The notes under the pieces are model-generated. The model was not told the origin of the DNA. It searched no databases and saw nothing but the letters and a program-made list of their open reading frames with translations. A stretch of 64,000 nucleotides of DNA from G963664935 sp963664935. Its GTDB lineage: Bacteria > Pseudomonadota > Gammaproteobacteria > Methylococcales > G963664935. Below are positions 1 through 7,767 of this stretch, piece after piece (within the stretch, counting starts at the first letter, position 1; each line of letters opens with the position of its first letter). The position numbers and the translations under genes are program-made. The stretch spans positions 248,001 to 312,000 of the forward strand of contig CAXXSE010000001.1 in the NCBI GenBank assembly GCA_963664935.2, written 5' to 3'.

Positions 1-290
1 ATTCTCGTTCAGATAAATTGTCCATGACTATCTCATAATTTGTTTGATAGGGCTCTGTCTAAAGCGCTACCTGACTTTAACCCATTATGACTCATCTATA
101 GACGCTAGATACTATTAGTAAACTGCTCAATAATACCGTCCTTATTATTCTCGATTCCTGTTCCAGTTCGAGGGCAAGTTCATTAATAATATTTTTCATA
201 TATGATATGAGATACATCTATGTATCAAATATTGCTTTTTTAATGTTTCCATTTCCATAATTTATAAATTTAATATTCTAATTTGTAAAG
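1..290. other. AT-rich stretch without a convincing gene
   Basis: This is an AT-rich stretch at the window edge. The only thing resembling a coding fragment is a 35-codon frame on the minus strand (92-199) starting MKNIINELALELEQES, which could be the start of a truncated gene. I cannot assign it to a family. No RNA gene or clear regulatory motif is visible. Confidence 0.3.
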
Positions 291-1616
291 CTATTTATTT
301 TGTTCTTTGTTTTCTTCAAGCTTTTTACGTGCTTCTTCAAGTTTTTGTTGAGACTCAATAAGTTTGGTTTGAGCATCAACCAAAGCACTAGCCTGAGTAG
401 CATCTTGAGTTGGACCGTCATATTTCACCTTAATAATCTCTGCAATAGCTTCTCCTGGAAGAGCGGCTAAGCTAGATGAAATATTCAATAGTGTTCCACC
501 TAAGCCTTCGGCAGCACTTGGACGCTCTAAACTCAATGAGATTAACATACCGTGGTCTAATATCAGTTTATGATCAACAAATGCAAAATAGGCCCTATCA
601 AAAGGAATCTGAAAAATTGGACCATCATCGGGTAGCTTCATAGATGTTTGTACTTTAGCGCGAATACTGTCTGCAATAATGAATTGTGCTGTAATCTGAT
701 AAGGTTGTGGAATACTAACAAAAACACCAGAAACTGCATTATCTTTAATTACTGCTTTCTTTAAATGATTTCCTATGTGCGAAGCATTGAGAGTTACAAA
801 TGCTTTGTAGTTAATTCCACAATTTTGTATTTGACTATTATCAACTTCCAATTTTTCACCAGACAACGCTGCGGATAATGGAATAGAAAAAGTATGGTTA
901 CCAATAATGCTATCCATAATTTCTTTTTGGTTATTGCAATCCACTGACCCCGCTCTGCGTGCAGACCTAGCTGTTGGAGAAAGGCCTCCTGATATATAGA
1001 ATTTGAAGGCATTGATAGCTGTTTGGGCTAAATTCTCCAATATTTTCGGTGTACGATCCTCAGCTTTCGCATTTACAGTGGAAAGAAGGCCATCTTCAAG
1101 TTTAAAGTCAATTGTGTCATGAGCAAGATAATTAGTATTTTGTCTGAATTCGATTAGCCTACTTGGGTCAGGAACTAAATTAGGGCTAACAGAAAGAGTG
1201 ACTTTATATTCATCACCCGAGTTTTCTGCTTCAGTCTTACATATTCTAAATGTACCCGAACACGTTGCTTCCCCTTTATCAAGACAAGATTGTATAGCTT
1301 GTGGTGCACTGTTTTTATGAATAATGAGGCAAAGTTCTTTTGCTTTTACCGCACATGACTTTTTATTAGTTGAACAAACCTTTACTGCATCTGTAACCTT
1401 TGTAACATTTAGGTTTACTTTCAACACAGCCATAGGCAGCATATACCCTGCCGCCCCACTTACAGGGGAAGCCGGAGTTGTAGCTTTATATGGCTTACTA
1501 GTCGTTATGCTACAACTTACCAATAAAAAAAGTTTAAAATGATAAATGTGCGTAATATCTGAGTAGTCACGTTTGTTCTCACAATTTTTTGTTAAATTAA
1601 AAACGATTAGTTTCAA
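291..1616 (-). CDS. hypothetical lipoprotein-like protein with C-terminal coiled coil
   Basis: The 441-residue product matches no family I recognise. Near residues 28-36 there is a hydrophobic stretch ending LFLLVSC, which looks like a short lipobox, so the mature protein is probably lipidated on a Cys and held in the cell envelope. The 26 residues before it (MKLIVFNLTKNCENK...) are too polar for a normal signal peptide. Either the true start lies nearer the lipobox at a non-standard codon or the 5' end is damaged. The middle contains several Cys (possible disulfides). The last 40 residues are charged and heptad-like (QTKLIESQQKLEEARKKLEE), typical of a coiled coil. Base composition is much more AT-rich than the housekeeping genes, which suggests acquisition. 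Confidence 0.6.
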   Translation of the reverse strand: MKLIVFNLTKNCENKRDYSDITHIYHFKLFLLVSCSITTSKPYKATTPASPVSGAAGYMLPMAVLKVNLNVTKVTDAVKVCSTNKKSCAVKAKELCLIIHKNSAPQAIQSCLDKGEATCSGTFRICKTEAENSGDEYKVTLSVSPNLVPDPSRLIEFRQNTNYLAHDTIDFKLEDGLLSTVNAKAEDRTPKILENLAQTAINAFKFYISGGLSPTARSARRAGSVDCNNQKEIMDSIIGNHTFSIPLSAALSGEKLEVDNSQIQNCGINYKAFVTLNASHIGNHLKKAVIKDNAVSGVFVSIPQPYQITAQFIIADSIRAKVQTSMKLPDDGPIFQIPFDRAYFAFVDHKLILDHGMLISLSLERPSAAEGLGGTLLNISSSLAALPGEAIAEIIKVKYDGPTQDATQASALVDAQTKLIESQQKLEEARKKLEENKEQNK

Positions 1617-1857
1617 CCTATATTAATTCGAGTAAAATACGTGGAACTCTGGAGTCAGAGCAGGTTTACATACCATAATTTATGTTTCCCTATAAATATA
1701 CAAGCACTGGGTATGGCTTTGTTTTCTTAAATCAAAGAAAAAACCATCATCGTGATTCACACCAAACCCAATTTTACCATCACTCTAAAGGGACAAAACA
1801 TCAGCCACGTCTTCTCGAAAAAATTAATTATTCCACTATAATTAATTTATACGCTAA
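1617..1857. other. non-coding stretch upstream of the lipoprotein gene
   Basis: This stretch lies upstream of the minus-strand lipoprotein gene and must carry its promoter. It is AT-rich. A 62-codon open frame on the plus strand (1682-1870) has a low-complexity, His/Gln-rich translation and no ribosome-binding site, so I do not call it a gene. Confidence 0.3.
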
Positions 1858-1871
1858 TCTCACCCAATAAG

Positions 1872-1893
1872 AAATGACTCAATTGAGTCATTT
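1872..1893. repeat. perfect 22-bp palindrome, copy 1
   Basis: The core AATGACTCAATTGAGTCATT is its own reverse complement, and one further A/T pair extends it to 22 bp. It lies about 60 bp past the stop codon of the decayed LuxR fragment at 1954-2160. A near-identical copy sits at 4185-4206 in the same position relative to a second decayed LuxR fragment. It is A/T-rich with T-rich flanks, so it could be a weak terminator or an operator. It is clearly part of a duplicated block. Confidence 0.7.
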
Positions 1894-1953
1894 TGAATGT
1901 TCAAACTCCCCATAATTTACCAATTCCTAAATTATCATAAAATAAAACCCCAT

Positions 1954-2160
1954 TCATCCACTCCACGTCAACATTTCACTCCACGTCGAAACCCCCATTT
2001 TGCAATAGATATATTTAATGTGATTACGTACAGTGCGATAGCGAAGATTGAGTCGTTCAGAGATATTATTCGTTGAGATCCCACAGTGGATCAGTTCAGC
2101 CACTTGCAATTCGCGGGTCGTTAGCCCCACCTTGTCGAGTTGACGGATGATTTGTTCATT
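1954..2160 (-). pseudogene. decayed LuxR-type HTH fragment, copy 1
   Basis: About 68 codons encode only the C-terminal LuxR/GerE helix-turn-helix (LTTRELQVAELIHCGIS followed by NISERLNLRYRTVRNHIKYIY). They match the end of the longer regulator gene at 6482-7561 almost residue for residue (RELQVA-LIH-GISTNNIS, VRNHIK, GVST). The sensory N-terminal part is missing and the frame runs upstream into unrelated sequence. It is a truncated paralogue, probably left by a duplication, and is not expected to make a working regulator. The minus-strand 3' flank, including the palindrome, is shared with the copy at 4267-4465. Confidence 0.75.
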
Positions 2161-2342
2161 CTCAGAGGCGATGCTTGGGTACGCCGAACCTGGCGGACTG
2201 GTCGTCGGATATGCCACTGGCGGCGCTTAAGGTACACAAGCCCTAGCTTGAATTTCTTACCAGACTTCTTAGAAAAGGCTGCGATTCATGAGGAAACATT
2301 TGTGAAATCTAATAGTTATCTGATTTGGAGAAGAGCAGCTTT

Positions 2343-2507
2343 ATGAGAACAGCGTGTATCGTAAAACCGATGGAATTTCACACCTTGGAACAGCGCGATG
2401 TCATCGGCAAATTTGATGATGGACGGATCAGTCCAGACGGCCGTGGCGTGTTGACTAGCGAAGTCAAACATCGGACCCATATTCTGAAACGCTTGAACCA
2501 GTGTTAG
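2343..2507 (+). pseudogene. IS1380-type transposase N-terminal fragment
   Basis: Fifty-four codons starting MRTACIVKPMEFHTL continue FDDGRISPDGRGVL, which resembles the conserved start of IS1380-family transposases (FDGG.l.SDGG..LL). It stops at a TAG codon two bases before the end of the convergent lipase gene. There is no catalytic domain and no terminal repeat nearby, so this is an inactive remnant. The family assignment is from remembered motif similarity and is moderately certain. It may be related to the small element at 4844-5004. Confidence 0.5.
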
Positions 2508-2508
2508 A

Positions 2509-3954
2509 TTAAGACAATGGCAATAACATATCCCTAATATGAATTTTTATAAACTCCTCGGATTCCCCAATTTGTTGGGCATTGGCTTTTAGATCTTCAC
2601 CGTAAATCACTCGTATCGCAGCTTGTCGGGTTTCATAAAATCGAATGGCGTCGGTTCGTTCAGGATTCAACGAACGGCCCCAACGGTTTCGGGGTAATCG
2701 TTCACGTTGCATGGACCGATCAATGTAGTCTAGATTTGTAAATCGATTGGGTTGTTCTGCTTGGGGGATTTCGTGACTCCAGTCTATTTGATCGATGAAA
2801 TTAGGATAATCCACGAGGCCGTTTTGATGGGGATCATCATCAGTTAAAATCGCTTCAATACCTGCAATTACTGGATCATAATCAACTAAACTACCATGAG
2901 TATCTTCTTGTGAATTAGGGATAAATGCGGCATACCGATCTAGATCAAGGCCCGGCATGAAAGATGACTGAAATAATACAGTACCATCGCCGTTAGACTT
3001 TTGGCCATTCGGTGCCTCGGGTAGCTTTGGTATGGACCAAGTTCCGTTGGCTTTGATTGCAGTGTAGGCCGTTTTACCATTCAAACCCACAATGACGTGT
3101 ATCCGGTTGCCGAAAATTCGTACCACAGTATTGATATGTTGTTTCTGGCTTTGATGATAACGACTAGCAAAATCCAATATTTGAGAACGCAAGTTAGGTC
3201 GATACCGATTGGTTAATCCGTCTAAATTATAAATATCGATATCACCAGCGATGGGATAATTGAGTTGGATATCTGCGTTGTTGGTGGGTAACCGAATTTG
3301 CCAAAATTCCTTAGGTGCTACCATCATTTGGAACAATCCTGGCATGGATGCGACGGATTCTTTTAATCGATTGTTTCTGATCATCCAATCAGCGGGTGTA
3401 CCGTTACCAATCTCGATGACCCTTAATGGCTTCAACGCACCACGAAACGGTGGGGCACAGAATATGATGCGGTTAATAAGGTGATCAAAAGAACGATTCC
3501 TACCTAACAAATGAAGCAACACACAACCACCCATACTGTGGGTGATGATGTTAATCGGTTTTTCGTCTGCCAATAATAAAGCTAAAAAAGACTCTAGCCG
3601 GGTGGCTTCAATGTGTACACTGTCGCGCCAATCGAAACAGAAATGACCCAGGTCAATATGGCTTCTTAGGTTGTCATAAGGATCTTCTATTACTGGTATA
3701 CGAACGGTTTGGCGAGCATATATAAATTGATCTTGACCATCCTTCGCTCCGTCGGGCGACAAGGATTCAAATTCCAGATTATCCACCTCGTGCCAGAGCC
3801 CGGTATCTACCCAGACCTCATCATCGGATGTACGGTCATATAATTCACTACCCATGATACCGTGTAAAAACATGGTACGGTTCTCAGACTGTTGTATTTG
3901 TCTTATCCAATTGGGCCAAATATGTTTTTGATAAAATGTTTGTTTTCGTAACAT
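2509..3954 (-). CDS. LCAT/PDAT-like alpha/beta-hydrolase (phospholipase/acyltransferase type)
   Basis: A 481-residue alpha/beta hydrolase. The oxyanion segment HGIMGSELYD (residues 31-40) and the nucleophile elbow THSMGG (Ser near residue 140) are typical of the lecithin:cholesterol acyltransferase-like lipase family. GDGTVLF probably supplies the catalytic Asp, and EDTHGSL (near residue 350) a candidate catalytic His. No signal peptide is visible, so a cytoplasmic or otherwise targeted role is likely; the natural substrate is probably a glycerolipid or other ester. The C-terminal 120 residues are unusual for the core fold and rich in Arg/Asp. It stands alone, with convergent remnants downstream. 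Confidence 0.7.
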   Translation of the reverse strand: MLRKQTFYQKHIWPNWIRQIQQSENRTMFLHGIMGSELYDRTSDDEVWVDTGLWHEVDNLEFESLSPDGAKDGQDQFIYARQTVRIPVIEDPYDNLRSHIDLGHFCFDWRDSVHIEATRLESFLALLLADEKPINIITHSMGGCVLLHLLGRNRSFDHLINRIIFCAPPFRGALKPLRVIEIGNGTPADWMIRNNRLKESVASMPGLFQMMVAPKEFWQIRLPTNNADIQLNYPIAGDIDIYNLDGLTNRYRPNLRSQILDFASRYHQSQKQHINTVVRIFGNRIHVIVGLNGKTAYTAIKANGTWSIPKLPEAPNGQKSNGDGTVLFQSSFMPGLDLDRYAAFIPNSQEDTHGSLVDYDPVIAGIEAILTDDDPHQNGLVDYPNFIDQIDWSHEIPQAEQPNRFTNLDYIDRSMQRERLPRNRWGRSLNPERTDAIRFYETRQAAIRVIYGEDLKANAQQIGESEEFIKIHIRDMLLPLS

Positions 3955-4184
3955 TGCGATTTCTCTATTTAAAATGAAAACGAACGACTCACTTCTATGC
4001 TTCCTAACAAGTACAAAAGAACTGGTATAGTCTTTTTTTTAATCAGATAAAAAGAAAAGTTAATACTGCATATGACACCAAATACAATTTAATCATATTC
4101 CAGACGAGCAATATCTAAGTCCTTTCTATCAAACAACTTAAAAATTTTACCCACGTTATTTATATCTCAATCCCACCCAATAAG
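3955..4184. other. upstream region of the lipase gene, no gene seen
   Basis: AT-rich DNA that should contain the minus-strand promoter of the lipase gene. No confident -35/-10 pair, RNA gene or ORF is visible. Its right end merges into the duplicated block shared with 1858-1953. Confidence 0.3.
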
Positions 4185-4206
4185 AAATGACCCAATTGAG
4201 TCATTT
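4185..4206. repeat. 22-bp palindrome, copy 2 (one mismatch)
   Basis: Same sequence as at 1872-1893 except for one C in place of T in the left arm, so the symmetry is imperfect by one pair. It again follows a LuxR fragment by about 60 bp. The preceding CACCCAATAAG is also shared with copy 1, showing that the whole downstream flank was duplicated. Confidence 0.65.
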
Positions 4207-4266
4207 TTAATGTTTAAACCGGAAATAATCATAAATTTCTAAAGAACCAGCAAACAAAACCCCCAT

Positions 4267-4465
4267 TCACCCACCCCACACCAACATTTCACTCCGCGTC
4301 GAAACCTCTATTTTGAAATAGATATGTTTAATATGATTGTATACAGTGTGATAACTGAGGTTGAGTCGCTTAGCGTTGAGAGATATTATGCGTAGAGATA
4401 CTTCGGGTGATCAGTGCGGTGGTTTGCAGTTCGCGGGGGAGTTAGACCCGCGTTGGCAGGTTTTG
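4267..4465 (-). pseudogene. decayed LuxR-type HTH fragment, copy 2
   Basis: Read on the minus strand, pieces in different frames match the HTH of the 6482-7561 regulator: LTP, then RELQTTALITRSISTHNISQR, then KRLNLSYHTVYNHIKHIY and VSTRSEMLVWGG before the stop. At least two frameshifts separate them. It is more degraded than copy 1 and clearly non-functional. The shared 3' flank with the palindrome at 4185-4206 ties it to copy 1 as a segmental duplication. Confidence 0.65.
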
Positions 4466-4680
4466 CCGAGGTCTTTTGAAGAAAGGACAACATGGGGCAC
4501 GTCTTGCACCGCCACATTCATCAATCAAATATCATCTATCCATAGGCTGGACGTAATAGCAAACATTTTGGTACTTTAACGAGTTCGTGGTTTTAATCCA
4601 GCTGTGGCGCATTTTCCTAATTCTTTGGAGTGTTTGCGTCAGATTAGTCTTACGTTTCCTAAACAATGAGGAGATTATTT
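4466..4680. other. non-coding stretch before the DUF4160 gene
   Basis: I see no gene. It should hold the promoter of the plus-strand DUF4160/DUF2442 pair. A GAGGAG ribosome-binding site at about 4668-4673 precedes the ATG at 4681. Confidence 0.3.
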
Positions 4681-5108
4681 ATGCCAGAAGTATCGAGATT
4701 TTTCGGCATCATAATTCGGATGTTCTACGACGAACACAATCCGCCGGCATTTTCATGCCGAATATTCTGGAAATAAGGCGGTGTTTGATTTTCAAGGCAA
4801 TATAATCAAAGGGAATCTATCCTCAAAAACAGCAACTAAACTTCCTGAATCCGTGATTTCAATGCGGATAGGAGGGTGCAAGATATTGGTTTCACGGGGG
4901 ATCAAAAAAATCTTAGCTTCACCCATAGGTTAAGGGGGTGTTTTTTTGACCGCTGTGGAATCAAGAGCTTGTGCCCTGTCCCGTAGTGGAGTCACGGATT
5001 CAGGAACTTGTAAGGGAATGGATTGACCTTCACGCAGACGAACTTGAAGAAGATTGGGATTTAGCACGAAAGAGTAAGGAAATCAAAAAAATTGAACCGT
5101 TGACCTGA
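4681..5108 (+). pseudogene. DUF4160 protein gene, broken by a frameshift and a MITE
   Basis: The start MPEVSRFFGIIIRMFYDEHNPP is a clear DUF4160 N-terminus. One extra G near 4746 then shifts the frame. The continuing family sequence HFHAEYSGNKAVFDFQGNII and KGNLSSKTATKL is read in another frame up to 4843. A 161-bp element is inserted there, and the C-terminus VREWIDLHADELEEDWDLA resumes after 5009. DUF4160 genes commonly sit beside DUF2442 genes in small two-gene units proposed to be toxin-antitoxin-like; the DUF2442 partner follows at 5120. With two independent lesions this copy cannot make the normal protein. Confidence 0.8.
4844..5004. mobile_element. 161-bp MITE with 13-bp perfect terminal inverted repeats
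   Basis: The ends are CCTGAATCCGTGA and TCACGGATTCAGG, a perfect 13-bp inverted pair, with weaker matching over the next 11 bases. It is flanked by a direct 5-bp target duplication AACTT (4839-4843 and 5005-5009). Removing the element and one AACTT rejoins the DUF4160 reading frame exactly. It has no coding capacity, so it was presumably moved by a transposase supplied in trans, possibly IS1380-like given the remnant at 2343-2507 (inference). Confidence 0.85.
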
Positions 5109-5119
5109 GGAACCATACT

Positions 5120-5362
5120 ATGTGGAACATGAATGATGTAATAAAAATAAGTTACAAAAAGAGTTACATTTACCACATCCCATTCGACAATGGGATATCC
5201 GGTGATGTTGATTTTTCAGAGTATATTAATAGAGGCCCCATATTTTCAGCATTAAGAAACAAAGACTTTTTTAAAACAGCGACGATTGAAGGTGGAACGA
5301 TATCTTGGCCTAATGGCGCAGACGTTGCTCCTGAAACACTATATCAAAAGGTAAATCGCTAA
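5120..5362 (+). CDS. DUF2442 protein
   Basis: An 80-residue protein ending FKTATIEGGTISWPNGADVAPETLYQ, the signature end of DUF2442 proteins (VDFS.Y...GP.F..L.D...F......GTI.WPNGAD.APD.LY). It starts 11 bp after the stop of the broken DUF4160 gene, so the two were one unit. DUF2442 is usually discussed as the antitoxin-like or DNA-binding partner of DUF4160. Here it survives while its partner is dead, as expected if the partner were the harmful half, but this is inference. Confidence 0.75.
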   Translation: MWNMNDVIKISYKKSYIYHIPFDNGISGDVDFSEYINRGPIFSALRNKDFFKTATIEGGTISWPNGADVAPETLYQKVNR

Positions 5363-5478
5363 CAGAAAAAACAGAAGAAAGGTCAGGGGAAAGGAGAACG
5401 ACTTTTAAATATTACCAAATCGCGACCCGACCATTATCCTCCCTGTTATTTCATACATTGCCCACTCAATAAAGCGAT

Positions 5479-5805
5479 TTATTCGCCAAACATTTCTGAG
5501 ATAAGCTGCCGTAATAATGTGGCTTCTTGAGGAGCAAGCTTGCCTAACTTTTTAATTATTCGGAGTTTGGAGGTGGGGCGTATTTGGTCAACGGCAATTT
5601 CAGCGGGTTTTCCGTTACAAATTGTTTGAATGCGACTACGCCATCCAGGATGAAGTTTAGTGGTTAGAGGACATGTAACGACGGTCGCAAGGGTTTTATT
5701 CATCAAGTCATCGCTGACAACGACAATCGGGCGGGTTTTCCTGATTTCAGGACCAAGGGTTGGATCAAGGTTGGCCAAATGGATTTCATATCTTTTGATA
5801 ATCAT
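5479..5805 (-). CDS. MazF/PemK-type toxin (endoribonuclease)
   Basis: A 108-residue protein with the PemK/MazF fold signatures: start IKRYEIHLANLDPTLGPEIRKTRPIVVVS, then TCPLTTKLHPGW and AEIAVDQIRPTSKLRI. Family members cut RNA at short sequences and are held in check by the protein encoded just upstream. Length is normal and all conserved blocks are present, so it is probably active. The gene overlaps the antitoxin stop by 4 bp, indicating translational coupling. Confidence 0.85.
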   Translation of the reverse strand: MIIKRYEIHLANLDPTLGPEIRKTRPIVVVSDDLMNKTLATVVTCPLTTKLHPGWRSRIQTICNGKPAEIAVDQIRPTSKLRIIKKLGKLAPQEATLLRQLISEMFGE

Positions 5806-6050
5806 AAATGACTTTCAAGATCAGCATCCAGACCTTGCCAATCACTCCAGTCCCCGTGTTCTTCGCTAGCAATCGCTTTATAGGTATCTTCCCAACTTAA
5901 TTTTCCTGTTTGCGCCGCATGAATCAAGATTCCACTCTGAACTTCTTCAAGAATTATGCGATCACCAAGCCCGTATCGAGAAATCATCCCCTTGGGTAGT
6001 CGAACCCCTTGCGAGTTTCCGATCTTTATCAGTTTTGCTTTTTTGAACAT
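5802..6050 (-). CDS. MazE-like AbrB-fold antitoxin
   Basis: An 82-residue protein whose first 45 residues form a SpoVT/AbrB DNA-binding domain (AKLIKIGNSQGVRLPKGMIS). The acidic tail (EEHGDWSDWQGLDADLE) would wrap the MazF-type toxin encoded immediately downstream. It should neutralise the toxin and repress the operon. The pair is a complete type II toxin-antitoxin module. Upstream lies an orphan antitoxin gene in the same orientation. Confidence 0.85.
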   Translation of the reverse strand: MFKKAKLIKIGNSQGVRLPKGMISRYGLGDRIILEEVQSGILIHAAQTGKLSWEDTYKAIASEEHGDWSDWQGLDADLESHL

Positions 6051-6139
6051 GACGAACTTGCCATTAATAGACGTCAGTTCAGTATATCCTGTAATTACAT
6101 TCCTATCAAATCGTTACATAGCCCACTTTTTACGCGGCT

Positions 6140-6385
6140 TCATCGCTCTCTATCATTGCGGATGAGATCCTCTGGCCGGATTGAGAGTGACTGTGGCTTT
6201 GATTTTTCTATATCGTGTTTAATTTCCATCAGTACTCGTTTGCGCCGCATACCTCCTTCCTCTATCGAGGTCTTGCGAAGTTCGATAATGGCTTGTTGTG
6301 CCAGACTACGATGTGCTCGTTCAGCACGAAATGCCAAATACTGGTAAACATCATCGGGTAGATTTCGTATTTGAAGCGAGGGCAT
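6140..6385 (-). CDS. orphan FitA-like (ribbon-helix-helix) antitoxin
   Basis: An 81-residue protein starting MPSLQIRNLPDDVYQYLAFRA, the FitA/VapB-type Arc ribbon-helix-helix start, followed by RSLAQQAIIELRKT. Such genes are normally followed by a PIN-domain toxin with a 4-bp ATGA overlap. That overlap is present here (TGA at 6140-6142), but the frame it opens ends after nine codons (MKPRKKWAM), so the toxin has been lost. A 32-bp palindrome at 6415-6446, just upstream of the ATG, is a likely operator. The next genes downstream encode the unrelated MazEF pair. Confidence 0.75.
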   Translation of the reverse strand: MPSLQIRNLPDDVYQYLAFRAERAHRSLAQQAIIELRKTSIEEGGMRRKRVLMEIKHDIEKSKPQSLSIRPEDLIRNDRER

Positions 6386-6414
6386 CAGGATTCTTTATAT
6401 TTTAGAAATTTAAA

Positions 6415-6446
6415 GTTGCATAATAGTGCATGCACTATTATGCAAC
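6415..6446. promoter_or_regulatory. perfect 32-bp palindrome, probable operator
   Basis: The left half GTTGCATAATAGTGCA is followed directly by its exact reverse complement, giving a perfect 32-bp palindrome centred on TGCA. It lies 30 bp upstream of the antitoxin ATG (6385) and 35 bp past the stop of the LuxR-type gene. Autoregulating ribbon-helix-helix antitoxins bind such sites, so operator is the best guess. A terminator for the regulator gene or a LuxR-protein site are alternatives. Confidence 0.6.
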
Positions 6447-6481
6447 AAAAAGTATCTTACAAGACCAGACAACTTCGCATT

Positions 6482-7561
6482 TCATTCACCCCACATCAAC
6501 ATTTGACTACGCGTCGAAACCCCTATTTTGGAATAGATGTGTTTAATGTGATTACGTATGGTGTGGTAGCTGAGGTTGAGTTTTCCAGAGATATTGTTCG
6601 TAGAGATGCCTCGGTGGATCAGTGCGGCGACTTGCAGTTCGCGGGGAGTTAGCCCCGCTTTGTCGAGTTGACGGATGGTTTGTTTATTTTTGTCGGTCAC
6701 CCTGGTGAAGCGCAGCAAATACAAATCCGCATTGCCGTTAGCCGATGTGTTGACCGGCGTTAGATTGACTTCGTACAAGCGTCGACCTAACCTCGACAGA
6801 GAACAATCGTGTCCGCTTTTACCAGATTTTGCCGTGGTTATTGAAGCAAGACAGGTCGGTAACGATGCATCATTATTCTGTCCAACGGCTTGGTCGAATG
6901 CCTCGTTTTTAAACACCAATTCCCCGTCCTCGCTAAACATCGCAAGCGGTTCGGCATGACCGGGCAGGCTATTCAGTATGCGCTGGAGATTTTGACTTTC
7001 TTCACGAAAAATAACGGCCTTAATGGTTTGCAGTAAAGTTGCTCGCAATAAACGCAACAGTTCGATTTCCCGCGTGCTGAAATACTGTTTTTGAGGGGTG
7101 AATCGGCAAAAATAGAGGGCGACTGTTGGACTTGGCAAATCTAATAACACCACAAATGCACACCAGCGGTGTTTATTTTCCGAGATGTAGCTTGGGTAGC
7201 TGGAACAGTGGGAACAGGCTTGATCGATATTACAAAAAGCTTCAGTGGCTAACGATGAAACATTTCCACCGACAAGTGACCCATCCACCAAGTGGCTTTG
7301 GGTCGCCACTTCGACAAAGTTCTCCCATCGGGACTCACAGATCGACGGCGGATAAATGGTTTCCAGTGCCCGCGGAGTATTGCGTGCCCCTTCCAGACGC
7401 GCATAAAACGCGCCGCAAGAACCCATCAACGGAATGATCTATGTTTTTAATATCCGGTTTAAGTCTTCCCGGGTTCGGCAATCTGCCAGTCGATTATTGA
7501 GCTCCAACACCGACCGCTGATTCTTGCTGGCTAGCGTATCCAATATAGTTGTGGTTTCCAT
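6482..7561 (-). pseudogene. LuxR-family regulator gene with an in-frame amber codon
   Basis: The C-terminus (residues ~290-355 of the restored frame) is a LuxR/GerE HTH (LTPRELQVAALIHRGIS, YHTIRNHIKHIYSK). The N-terminal part resembles GAF/PAS-like sensory regions (FSEDGELVFKNEAFDQAVGQ). A strong ribosome-binding site (GAAGGAGGGGG) precedes an ATG at 7561. From there the frame runs METTTILDTLASKNQRS... for 40 codons to a TAG at 7439-7441 and continues in the same frame to the stop at 6482. Translation could restart at TTG 7429, which gives 315 residues without a good ribosome-binding site. I read this as a regulator gene damaged by one nonsense mutation. Two truncated relatives lie at 1954-2160 and 4267-4465. 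Confidence 0.75.
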
Positions 7562-7767
7562 TTCCCCCTCCTTCTTCGTTTTTGTTTTTTCGCTTTCCGG
7601 TTATACGCTGGAAAGGGAATTTTTGCGTGTTAGACCCTTCTTACGCAAGTGTGACGGCAGATAGTCGCACAAACCCCAGTTTAAGGATATTACCCATTTG
7701 GGCTAGTAGGTGTATGAGAAAACAGCCAGAAGTATTAGATGTTTTAGTTACCTAACAGAGAAGTTGG
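7562..7767. promoter_or_regulatory. upstream region of the LuxR-type gene
   Basis: The gap between nadE (ending 7768) and the regulator gene. On the minus strand it carries the purine-rich GAAGGAGGGGG ribosome-binding site next to the ATG at 7561, and presumably the promoter. No ORF or clear terminator is seen. Confidence 0.45.

Noticed and set aside
1682..1870. 62-codon plus-strand ORF as a gene
   Set aside because: Low-complexity translation, no ribosome-binding site, and it overlaps the duplicated palindrome block.
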